Made by a program: the position numbers and the translations under genes. DNA of 64,000 bases, from the NCBI GenBank assembly GCA_003971905.1, contig RSEE01000083.1, positions 237,223 through 301,222 of the forward strand, written 5' to 3'. Each line of letters opens with the position of its first letter. Position 1 is the first letter of the stretch. Shown here piece by piece: positions 48,842 through 59,223 of this stretch. This stretch comes from Moniliella sp. 'wahieum' (Eukaryota > Basidiomycota > Moniliellomycetes > Moniliellales > Moniliellaceae). Below the pieces are notes generated by a model. The model did not search any database. It worked only from the letters and a program-made list of their open reading frames with translations, and had not been told where the DNA came from.

Positions 48842-49507
48842 CTAGGCGATTTGGAAGAGCTGGTACGTTTCGTTCGAACCCAACCGGGCGCCCAAGCTCT
48901 GTGTGTGTTGTTCATTGGCTTGAACATGTACCGCGAGTGGGGTTGGATTCCACCGGCCCACCAGCAAAGTAGAGTTGGTAGGTTGAGTTGCTCGACCGCA
49001 ACCAGTTGCCATACTTGGTTGGAAATCGTAGAGATGTCATCGGTCAAACAGGGGCGTTGCGAGAAATGGGACAGGGCACGCGTCTCGTTTTGCGCGTGGA
49101 TCTCGACACAGGTTTGGCATCCGAAGCGAGGGTAAGCTGACCGTACACCGTCTGGGTCCCGACGCGTCGGTGGTACCGGCAGCGTTGGAAACCAAGGTAC
49201 GAAGACGTCAGACCGAAAAAGGTCAAGTCCTGAGCAGGCGCCTCGGCGGCGGTACCGTTGGGTGCCATCTCCAGGACCGGCTCACCGGTCTGGTCACGAT
49301 CGTTGTTAAAGGAGACAGTCTTGTTGAACCCGATGGTGCTGCCGATGAGGTAGAGCGGCATGGCTGGCCAGGCATCGCCCGGGTCACGCTACCAACGCGT
49401 GGAAGAAGAGAGGAGTGGGCGCGACGGTGCCCTGGGCTGTGGCCAGCCAGCACGCCAGCCGCGCTGCTGAGCGCAGCCACCATCGACACGAGGGGCAGAG
49501 CAAGCAT
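48842..49507 (-). CDS. probable secreted protein
   Basis: The ATG at 49507 gives MLALPLVSMVAALSSAAGVL followed by A-T/G-A-Q, a good signal peptide with a cleavage site near residue 22. The mature part reads PTPLFFHALVA, then AMPLYLIGSTIGFNKTVSF, NNDRDQTGEPVLEMAPNGT, EAPAQDLTFFGLTSSYL, TVYGQLTLASDAKPVS, and later GNWLRSSNSTYQLYFAGGPV and the end LGSNETYQLFQIA at 48842. NKT, NGT, NST and NET are possible N-glycosylation sites. Three or so frame changes link the blocks. About 215 residues. No family was recognised; it resembles small secreted or GPI-type proteins of basidiomycete yeasts in composition only. A CACTAGT array lies about 200 nt upstream. Confidence 0.6.
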
Positions 49508-52500
49508 GACAAAAAAGAACGTGGAGGTGGGGGTGGGGGAGGCAAGGGGCTAACGAGGGGCAGGCACGGGAGTGAGCTCTGAGGGGGGGGTAGGGAATGG
49601 CGGGTCAGGAGAGAAGGAAAAAAGGAAGAGACGCTGTGGAGGGGAAGCGGGACGCGGGAACCGGGGGGTACCCTGTAAGGAAGCAGGATTGTGGCTACAC
49701 TGCTCAATCACTAGTCACTAGTCACTAGTCACTAGGCACTTGCCTTGGTTCGCAAGCCACGCCACAGCTTGCTTGCCACGGGCTGTTCGCTGGGTTCAGC
49801 TCTCTTGCCCTGGTCCGACACTCGCTCCTTGCCTGCCGCGCCCGGCTGCGCTCTCTGTGCCCCGCACCAGCCTCGGCTGGGTGCAGCGCCAGTGTCGATC
49901 CGTTTGGGATGATCCGGAGGCGAACCCGCACGGCGCCAGTGACCAATTATGGAACACAGGCGCTGTGCCATCGCCATCCCCAGCCATGGGGCTGCGGCAG
50001 GCTGCTGCCTGTGGCTGCACAGCCGCTCCAGCTGACCACGTGCTACAGCGACGATCCGTCAAGAACTCGCCTCTCCGATCTCCAGGCCCCTCGCTGCATT
50101 CCGACTGAGCAGGAGCTGAGCTCCTAAGCCCTGGGATCATGGGACCCTCGGCCTCTGGCCGGCCGGCCTCAGGCTCAAGATTCAACGTGTCCTACATTCA
50201 ACTTGAAGTTCCTGCTTCAAGCTTCACTTGAAGAACTTGAGGCACAGGTCGAGCGAAGCCTGCGATGCTGTGCTCAGTGCGAGTGTGAGCGCTGAGCCCT
50301 CTTGGGCTCTGCGCTCTTGAGTCCTCTGGCATGTGGGGCCTCGTCCTGAGGAGACCCCGGTGGCCTCAGCGGTCAGGTGACCGGTGACCAGTTGGCCACA
50401 GGCAATCAATGGCAGAGACGAGTGGATCGACCTGAGATTGAGTACATACCTCCAGCATGTGCATGATCTGGAATGGAATAATCATGTTAGTATCAATAGC
50501 AAAAGGCAGGTGATACATGATTAGATCTGAGACCTGGAGTCCTGATGGTCCTCGAGGATGATGCAATCGCACTGGTGGTGGTGGTGTGGCAACCAGCAAT
50601 GCCTACAGAGGAACATCAAGCAGCGAGTCGCCATCAGGGGCTAAGCTGCGGGACAAGGAGGATAATCGATAACAGGAGAGGGGAAACAGCGTATCTCCTA
50701 GGCCTGAGGAGGAACTGAAGGGACATTGGCCAAAGCACGAGCCACGTAGCTCAACAGCAGGGACAGAGAAGACACTTTGCTCATCAGGCCCTCGTCAGGA
50801 TCCCTGCCTCAGACCTGAGCTCAGGCCTATCTCCTCATCGATCTGATCCAGCATATTTGGTGCACCTCTCGGGCTCACCACTGTCGGCCTCGCTACTACC
50901 ACAGGATGTGAGCCCTGGGCCTGAACGTCATATTGGTCGAAGGAGCTTCCGCGACAGAATCCAGAAGACTGGTGCGAGCTCGGAAGGAATGAAAACTGAT
51001 TCACGTGACTCAGGATCCGCGCGGTCCTAGGACGGATGTCAACAACACAAAAACTACAGAAGCCAATGGCGTCGTCACATGTCACATGTCACAGCGGATC
51101 AGGGCCTATACTGCCCCGCCAGTGGTCTTCAAATCGGATGCGGTGTTAGTGAAGCGAACGATTGGCACATTTGGCATTGGTACAATAGCAAAACATGTAT
51201 ATAGTTGCGGATTACACACAGTGGTGCTCGGCCAAAATTGCATCCGTCGTAGTATATGCTTTTTGTGTCACTAACCGGCGCCCCTCATCCATCACCGTGT
51301 CTTTTTTGCGAGAACGATTCCGTCTGAGTGAGGAGCCCTCGGGCTCAGCGTCTAGCAAAGAGAGGTAGTAGTGATAAGATGGTCTTTGACCTTGATATGA
51401 CTGGTGCGGGGATATATGACGGGGGGGCATACTATATAAGTGCTAGGCTGGCAGCCGCAACCTCCTCAACAAAAAAACTCAAAGGGTATATAGGTTTAAG
51501 ATCCTGCCCCAATCATCTGAATGATCGCCCTTCCTCTTACCCCACAGGGGTCAATGCCCCCACGGATCTCGCCGCGGGTATTCGCAGCCCTCGCACGTAG
51601 CATCCTGTCACGTTAGATGGAGAGACGTACGTAGTGGCCGTGTCTCGTCTGATGAGTAATAGAGTATCGTTACGGTGAGAGCCGACACGTCAAGCTGAAT
51701 CCCATTCAATATAATACTTGTAAAGGTCTCTTGCCTCTGTCTCGCAACAATCATGTCCAATATATGTTCTCACATTCGGCGGTATCAAAGCAATGCTGCT
51801 AGTTCTCTGTCACATGCAGATGTCCAGGACCCGAATCCTCTTCACGATTCCGGCCTTGGGTTCTTTAAGATCAACGCACATGCCCGGTCTGACCTGCTGT
51901 GCTTCACAAAAAGAACAGAGATGTCATGTGCGGGCCCCGCCAGGGGGCTCGACCAGGTTTGTGGGGTATACTATCCCTTAGGAGATGGTAGGACGACTCA
52001 CGGTAGTTTCGGGCTTGGGCTAGTTGGTGGATCCGAGCGGAGCTAGAGACGAGGAGAGGCCTTTGGGCGTGAAGCCGCGGCGGCTGCACGTGTGGCAAGG
52101 CTACTGTGTATGAACCGGCTTGAGGCGTAGTATCGTGTCAGAAGCCTCCGGGGCTTAATAAGGATGGGTAGAGGCAGTAGATGACAAACGCTGCCAGAGC
52201 CGAGACTGGGCAGGGGCGGTTGTCGATGTGGTTGGAAAGGAACTCACGCAATAAGCTGGTACGGGGAATGGACGCGGTTGAAGGAAGGCTGGCGCGACTG
52301 CAGGACAGATGAAGAGCTGGAGGGCGGGGCTGGAAGAGGACGAGGAAGCTAAGTGGAGAGGAGGCTACCTTTAGTGAATCAATTTCCCGGAAAACGGGCA
52401 GGAGTCGGATAGGATAGGTACGGATGAGGGACGAGAATGGAAGGTGGATAAAAAGATCCCCACCAACCAGGGGTACAAGCTCGATTAAAGGGGAAACGGA

Positions 52501-53101
52501 TACAATAGAAGGGGGTGCAGAAAGGAATCAAGATGTGTCAAAAGAGGAGTTGGTTGCCGCAAGCGCAACCGAGAAAGGAAAAGTCAGTAGTGACGGGTCC
52601 ACAGTCGTTGCAAAGATACTGGAAAGTTGGTGGCCTTATTCTTAGGCCGACCGACTGGGACTTGGGCGGGGGGAGACTGGCCTATATTGTCGCGCGTCAG
52701 ACGCATGGCTACTCCGGTCCTCGTACATATGGTTTCACCAACTATCGTCGAATTTGGTTGGACTTCGGAGCGCGCTCTACTGGGCATATGTGCGGAGCAG
52801 GCGGTTCTTAGCTTGGATCGGACCATTTCTGATCCAACGCAGCCCGTCACAAAAGAACAAAGGAAAGAAACGGTCGAATGAGAGTCGAGAACCCTCTTTT
52901 TGCCTTCGCTGAGTGTCATTGGCAAAGCAGGTTTACGCCTTACTATATACTTTCGAAATGGCATGGCAGCAACTGTTGGTTTGCTGGCAACATCGTATAG
53001 GGGGATTAGAGGATGCAGTTTTATAAGGGCAAGCACTGGGAATACTGATTTCCCTTTTGTGTCACATGGATGAAGGAAGAAATGTAGAAATACCACTACA
53101 A
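49508..53101. other. gene-poor, lower-GC region
   Basis: The first part holds the promoter of the secreted-protein gene with CACTAGT repeats (49708-49740). At 50155-50240 TTGAAGCTT-type motifs cluster; between 50260 and 51350 CTCAG/CTGAG words recur; TCACATG repeats sit at about 51076-51092. A minus-strand frame of 170 codons (52584-53096) stays open but matches nothing I know. No protein gene was called. Confidence 0.45.
49708..49740. repeat. CACTAGT tandem array
   Basis: Four head-to-tail copies of AGTCACT/CACTAGT about 200 nt upstream of the secreted-protein start. Confidence 0.85.
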
Positions 53102-53197
53102 GGTCGATTAGCTCAGTTGGTCAGAGCGTGGTACTAATATGTCCTCCCAGGAGTGTTGGTGATGCCAAGGTCATGAGTTCAAGCCTCATATTGACCA
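53102..53197 (+). tRNA. tRNA-Ile(AAU) with 22-nt intron
   Basis: Acceptor GGTCGAT/ATTGACC, D arm GCTC..GAGC, anticodon stem TGGTA/TGCCA, loop CTAATA with anticodon AAT, T arm ATGAG-TTCAAGC-CTCAT, discriminator A. A 22-nt intron follows position 37. T7 at 53199-53205 is the Pol III terminator. Confidence 0.95.
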
Positions 53198-54533
53198 CTT
53201 TTTTTGGACTGCGTTGATCGAAGAAGCTTCAAAATGCTTTCGAAGAAAGATCGAAGTAGGATCTCGTGAAGTTTGAAGCTTGAAGCTAGGCTGCTTGAAG
53301 CTTAAAGCTTGCAGCTTGATTAATGGTTTTGATGATTTCGATGATTGGCGCTTGGCCAACAGCTGTCAAGCTTCTAGCTTCAAGCTTGTCAAGTGCCCTA
53401 GTGATATGCATGACAGTGATCTGGTGGCTAATAGCTACTGTGCTGCGAAAAGTTTAACGGAGCGGACAGAGAAGGGTTTTATTCGTTTCTGGATGTTGGA
53501 TGGGAAAACAGCCACCAGGCACCGCAGCTGAACGGCAGGTGGGGCCTGGTGGGGCTGTGGCGTCAGCACAGTTGGGCCGTTGATACGCGGTTGACGTGTT
53601 GCCATTGCCATTGATGCTGATTCGCTGATTCGCTTATTCGTGAATCGATCGCGATGAATACAGGAGCTTGGATAGGCTCGGAGGCGCCGCTGGAAAGAGA
53701 GTATATGCAGCAGATTGCAGCTGGCTGGGTCCCGCCGACGTGGGTTTGCTGCTGGGTCGATGTACGATTCTAACGCGCTATACTGGGCCTGGACGACGGA
53801 GACAGGCGCAGGTACCCGAATGATCGATGAGGTCGATGATCGATGGCTACTGATTCACGCTCTCAAATCTCATCGATCGTTGATAACGGGTAACGTGTTG
53901 CTGCTTAGTACACTGAATCGGACAACCGACACGCCACGCGCTGGGCAGGGCAGTGGGCTACAGTGTCCGTCCCATTGCACCTGTCTCATCTTCTTCGTCT
54001 GCTCCACCCGCCTGCGTCATATCCGATACCCAGGAGCAGCGGGGGGCAGTGTACATGATGCATGATCAGAGTTGTGTGCTGGTGTGCTGGCAATACTGGA
54101 TGCATGATGTGGTGCACAAGGGCCCAGAACCGCGGCTGTGACATGTGAAGTACGTCCCTCCTCCCCTCCGCCGCACTAGCCAGCACTCGCCTCCCGCATC
54201 CATTCCTCTGTGGCGTGCCGTTCGTGATGGTCACTGGTCGCTCGTCACTAGTCACTGGTCATTAATCATTAGTCACTAGCCACTCTCGACGTCTGTCGCT
54301 GGCGCATCATGCATCATGCATCATGCGTCCACAGCCCCCTTGCGCCTCGCCAGTTACGAGTTACTAGGAACGAGTTTACATGTCCCAGCCACACAACGTC
54401 CTTCTGTCTGGCCGCAAGCAGCCCCTCCTCTGCCGCCACCACCACCTCCACCTCCACTCTACCACCTCCTTCTGCTCCTCTTCCTCCTTCCTGCTCCTCT
54501 CCCTCTGTCCCACCATTGCATCCATGGGCTGCT
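53198..54533. other. spacer between tRNA-Ile and G-alpha
   Basis: Dense AAGCTT/TTGAAGC motifs at 53222-53395, GATCGATGAT words at about 53820-53880, GCATCATGC motifs at 54052-54112 and 54304-54328, and CACTAGT-like repeats at 54230-54285. The last 170 nt are C/T-rich, probably the core promoter and 5' UTR of G-alpha. Confidence 0.5.
54230..54328. promoter_or_regulatory. CACTAGT and GCATCATGC motif cluster upstream of G-alpha
   Basis: TCACTAGTCACT-type repeats (54230-54285) are followed at once by three GCATCAT copies (54304-54328), about 200-300 nt before the G-alpha ATG. The two motifs also co-occur near 59 kb. Function is inferred from position only. Confidence 0.4.
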
Positions 54534-55590
54534 CCCTCCCGTCCCACCGACCAGCTCGCCGCCCTCACCCGCAGCGAAGCGATCGATGCCGAGCTCAAGG
54601 CGACCCGACTTGCACAGCGAAACGAGGTCAAGCTCCTGCTCCTCGGTGCCGGTGAGTCCGGCAAGAGCACACTGCTCAAGCAGATGAAGCTCATCCACCA
54701 CGGGCCCTATTCTCAGCCGAGCGCGAATCCTACAAGGAGATCATCTTCTCCAATACTGTTCAGAGCATGAAGGTTCTCCTCGAGGCTATGGACGTGCTGC
54801 TGCAACTACCGTTGGGCCAAGCTCGGAGCGTTGCCGCTGCCCAATGTGTTGTTGCTGCACCGGATGAGGCCATTACTGGCTTCTTGCCCCCCGAGCTTGC
54901 CGCGGCCATTGGGGTTCTGTGGTCCGATGCAGGCGTGCAGGCCTGCTTTGCCCGCTCGCGCGAGTTTCAGCTCAACGACTCTGCACCCTACTACTTTGAG
55001 GCGATTCATCGCATCGGCTCCAGCACCTATATACCCACTGACCAAGATGTCCTCCGTTCCCGCGTCAAGACGACAGGCATTACCGAAACACGCTTTGAAA
55101 TCGGCCGACTGAATTACAGCATTGTCGATGTGGGAGGACAACGATCGGAACGGAAAAAATGGATCCATTGCTTTGACAGTGTCACTGCCCTTATCTTTTT
55201 GGTCGCGGTAAGCGAATACGACCAAATGCTCTACGAGGACGCCAACACCAACCGCATGACCGAGGCTTTGACCTTGTTTGAGTCCATCTGCAACTCTCGT
55301 TGGTTTCTGCGCAGCTCCATCCTCCTCTTCCTCAACAAAACCGACCTGTTCCGTGCCAAGCTTGCCATCTCACCTCTTGGCAACTACTTCGCCGACTACA
55401 ATGGGCCCGCCAGCTACGGCCCGGCAATTGAATTTCTGGAGGCCAAGTTGTCGGCCTCAACCAGAGCAAATCTAAACAAATCTACCCCCATACCACTTGT
55501 GCCACCGACACCAAGCAGATCAAGTTTGTCATGTCGGCCGTGAACGACATCATTGTCGGCAACAACTTGAGCAGTGTCGGCCTTCTCTAG
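54534..55590 (+). CDS. heterotrimeric G protein alpha subunit
   Basis: GTPase that couples receptors to cAMP or pheromone pathways. The ATG at 54534 gives MGCSLPS (Gly2 myristoylation and Cys3 palmitoylation possible), then DQLAALTRSEAIDAELKA. Motifs: P-loop LLLGAGESGKSTLLKQMK (about 54635-54690), helical domain SMKVLLEAMDVLLQLPLGQ, switch I VLRSRVKTTGITETRFE (arginine present), switch II DVGGQRSERKKWIHCF (about 55127), NKTD guanine motif (about 55338), TCATDTKQI (about 55497), and the C-terminus SSVGLL before TAG at 55588-55590. About 352 codons, no intron needed, and only three frame changes (near 54545, 54712, 55465). The -4 position is Val, not Cys, so it would not be a pertussis-toxin substrate. 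I cannot assign it to GPA1-4 with confidence. Confidence 0.92.
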
Positions 55591-56126
55591 CCCCGTTCCT
55601 CTTCCCCTATTCTTCACAACATGCGCATCGATCTCTGCTGCTTTGATTCCACAACAAGGTTGTCGCGCGTACCTTTACTCTCCTGCCCTTTCTTGCCGCT
55701 GGCACACATCATGTTTTACATACCCAACCCCTTCCCTCCACACGGTCCCTCTTCAAGCTTCATCACTCTTACTTCATCCGTTTGCTTTGTGTGTCCTGGT
55801 TCCATGCCCCCTTGCTACACCCGTTTCGGCCTGATTGTCAACCCTTCACCGCCCCCCCTCCCCCCACCCCTGACTCTCATCTGCCTGCCCTAACACCATT
55901 CGTGTACATTATTGTCACTTGGACCTGGCTGTTGTGGGCCATGAATGCGATCTGTGGCCATCGCAAGCTATGGTAGGAAACCCAAGTAATGATGCAGGTG
56001 GCTTTTCATATGACGTCTGATCCCTTCCCTTCCTCCTCGCCGTCCCCAACCATCTCGTCAGCGGTCTCAATGGAGGGAATTGATGCTGGAGAAAGTGAGA
56101 GATTCGAGTGGCTCTTGTCTCACTCA

Positions 56127-56296
56127 CGTGCCCATATGGGCTCCATGGCATGCTTCGTATCAGTTGGGAGGGCCTTTGTCCACCTCTCAACTGCGCCCCC
56201 CCTTCCTTCCGTAGGGACATGCGCCTCTAGTCTGTTCCTAGATGGATCCAGTCCATTCTGCTCCCCTTTCCTACATCTCATCATGTTTCCTGACAG
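56127..56296. repeat. 170-bp dispersed repeat, copy 1
   Basis: Aligns over its whole length with 57247-57416 at roughly 70 per cent by eye. Shared words include TATCAGTTGGGAG, CCTTCCT and TCCTGACAG at the end. Confidence 0.7.
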
Positions 56297-57246
56297 CCGT
56301 ATTTTAAACGAGGATGTGCCCGACAGCGGCAGAGTCATCGAGGAGAGCCACACTGAACACGCATGTGGATAGCACCAGCTCTTCAACTCCTCACCACGAC
56401 TCGCACCCGTGGATCCGACGAAAGCAAAGGCACATTGGCATCCAGCGGGGGCGGGGGAAGAATCCTAATGTTGGCCCCGATGCGTTTGGGGCGCGTCTCA
56501 CTCTTTCCTCACCAGGTCATCCTGCAACGGATATGCATCGTGATAACAGTGTCTTTACGGTCAAAGGGATGGGTGCAGTTAGTTTTACTGTGTGCATTAT
56601 CCGTTGTGCCCAACAGGACCCTGAATCACTCGATACGACTAGGGCCGTCACGTCCACAGATCAAGTGTGTGCGATTGTCCATGTTCGGGGTCGGGCGTTC
56701 AACTGTGGCCGTGCACGGAGGGAGCCATATGCGGCCAATCTCGACTCAAGAAGGTTAGTAGGTACCAGAGTATCACGTACACGTTTTCGAGAAGTGAAGA
56801 AGGCCATCGTCTCCGCGTCCAGCGCCTGTCTGGCTGTGATGGACAACAACCAAGCCGTACAGGATCTTCCGGTGCCCCACAGGATTCATCCTTTTTGTTT
56901 CGCCAGCAAATGAGGATTGATGGCATGCAGGTACCCCGTGCGGGGTGCGCCAGGTGGAGAAAGTCCAGAGTTGAAGTCGAAATAGAGCCAGCGGAACCCC
57001 GCGGGGGGTAAAACGTTCGATAAGCGGGGCATGAGCACAGCGAAAGCATGGACGCGAAGGAGAGCGAAATCGGCATTGCGTTCCGCTTCGTACCTTGATC
57101 GTCAGGGGAGGGTGACATGGATGTCCTTTTGGACTGTCGCTGTCACATGTCATGGGCGGGACCCGACGGATGCCCAACCCACGGTTTGGGGATGTTCTCC
57201 TTTGGAAGAAGAGGGTTCTGTCAGAATCACACCGTGCTAGGGGGGC

Positions 57247-57416
57247 CCTTGCCCACTAGGCCCGTATGGGCACTATGGCGTGATTCCTATCAGTTGGGAG
57301 ATCCTGTGGACACCTTTGGACTGTGCCCCCTTCCTGAGGAGGTCATATACCTCCTCTGCGTCCATAGATGTATGCAATCCATCTGCTTCCCTTCCCCCAT
57401 CTCCGTCTCCTGACAG
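57247..57416. repeat. 170-bp dispersed repeat, copy 2
   Basis: Direct-orientation partner of 56127-56296, 1.12 kb apart. Its right flank (57447-57492) also resembles 52022-52065 (GGATCC..CGGAGCT.GAGA.GAGG). Confidence 0.7.
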
Positions 57417-58170
57417 GTTCACAGGGTTATCGAGCCTGACCGCTATTGGCGGATCCAAACGGAGCTGGAGATGAGGTGAGGCATCTCCTTTGGGATACGG
57501 CTCGCCTGGCGCAGAACCTTGAAGGGGTTTGGCCGGAAGGTTGACGCAAGAAAAGACAAGGTCAGACAGTTCCAGTCACAGAACAATCAACTCCTGTAGG
57601 ATCTAATTGCAAGACCGCGCAGAGGAGACTGAACGCTGGACGGGGATCGACGGCAATGGATCATGTCTGGTCAAAATGACTCTCAAAGGCCAAGAGGTGG
57701 TCAATGAGGCAGGTCGAGAGGTCTGCTGGTGAACTAGGGAGCATAACGGGGTGTTGACTGGTGCGGTGTCTCAAGGATGGATTCGTGAGGGATATGTTGT
57801 TACAAAATGGCCCGCTACTAAGAGGAAAGAAAAAACAAAAAGCTATACAGACAGAAGGAACTTTAAGAATTCAACATACAACGTAGAAAGTGGAAGGAGA
57901 ATAAAGGCAAATGACGCTCAAAAGGAGCGCAGATCAAGTCGGAAAGGTTTCCACAATCTTCAGTGGTAACAGGAACAGTCAAACAAGGAAAAAGACCCAA
58001 CAAAGTAATGGGCAAGTTCTCCACACCTCGGCAAGAGCGTAACGAAAGGCATGAGAATGTGAAGAGGGGTTTGTGAAAGAGAAAAAGGTGCAAGAAGGCG
58101 CTAAAATGCACAGTTACATAGCTAAACAGATGAACACCGAAGAGGGAGCATGTGTGGGTGGATCGAGGGA

Positions 58171-58225
58171 TTGTGCGAGGCGTCCCGTTCCCCCCTGCTC
58201 CGCCCTTTTCTTGTTGCGCCTCTGG
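58171..58225. repeat. dispersed GC-rich element, copy B
   Basis: TTGTGCGAGGCG start, then CTCCGCCCTTTTCTTGTTGCGC; closest to copy A. The flanks are unrelated to those of A or C. Confidence 0.6.
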
Positions 58226-58970
58226 GTTGTCCTTCGCATGTTTGCATCTCCACCACATCCTACCCTGCCTTGTTGCCTCCGACAGAGATGCACATTACGG
58301 TGGATGGTGGGCTGAGCGCGCTGAGCTGAGCGCCGAAGCTCTGAGGAACGATGATTCATTCTGCCATCCCTGTTAGAGTATGGCCTGATCATGCACTATA
58401 TGCCATTGCCTTTTGCGGCCAAGCCACTGGTATGCGGAAGTCTCCTCATTGTTTCGCCTCTCGAGCGCTCGGGCTGGTTATCCCTTGCGCGCCTCCTTCC
58501 CTTTCCTTTCTCTCTCCCTGTTGCACACAAGGTCGGACTAGCGTCAGGAGCTTAGAATAAGCTATCTCTGACTGTTTCCTATCTTTCCTTGCACAGTGCA
58601 ATCGTCCTTAGCTTGGCAGCGTAGCTACTCAGTTAACGGACAACCGCGGTTTGGGCTCTCATTGGTGTGACCGATTCATGGCGCTCACCCATTGATCGCC
58701 TAGTCTAGTGCTTCGCCCTAGCCCCAATCTTCAATCCCGAGGTCTCTGAAGTGCCTCGGCTTGAGGTGCCGACGTCATCGAGGCCGACGGTCCCCTCAAC
58801 GCCCTCAGCGCTCAGCGCGCTCAGCTCTCTCGGTCTCTTACCATGCACGTCAAGGGAGAGAGCGCTCTGAGATACTGTCTATATCAGATCTAAGTTACTG
58901 AGTACCTCAGGCATTGGAATGGATGACATGTACCACTGAGATCACTGAGATCTGCCGAGATGGGTATTGT

Positions 58971-59005
58971 GTGACCGGTGACAGTGACTAGTGACTAGTG
59001 ACATG
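58971..59005. repeat. GTGACTAGTGACTAGTGAC array
   Basis: Reverse-complement form of the CACTAGT array, ending in ACATGT. No gene start was recognised within 1 kb. Confidence 0.75.
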
Positions 59006-59157
59006 TGCCAGGCAGACGAGTGACCGATGATCGATGATCCCATCTTGCTTTGGCGCCGCCGCGATGAACTTCAACACAGGCCTCAGTGTACTTGTGGGAG
59101 GCGAGCAAGGCAAAGGGGAGATCGTGTCATGCATCATGCAGTCAGGGGGAGGCCGCC

Positions 59158-59223
59158 CTGAGGGGCAACAGGGAGGGGCGGAACAGGGGCGGAACAGAGG
59201 CGGAACGGGGCCGCCTCGCACAG
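59158..59223. repeat. dispersed GC-rich element, copy C (inverted)
   Basis: Reverse complement of A and B with the core GGGGCGGAACAG tripled. On the strand CTGTTCCGCC is the shared core, and the end reads GCCGCCTCGCACAG. Confidence 0.65.

Noticed and set aside
52584-53096. 170-codon minus-strand open frame next to tRNA-Ile
   Set aside because: No recognisable motif, no initiation context, and it ends within a few bases of the tRNA; chance remains the simplest view in this lower-GC DNA.
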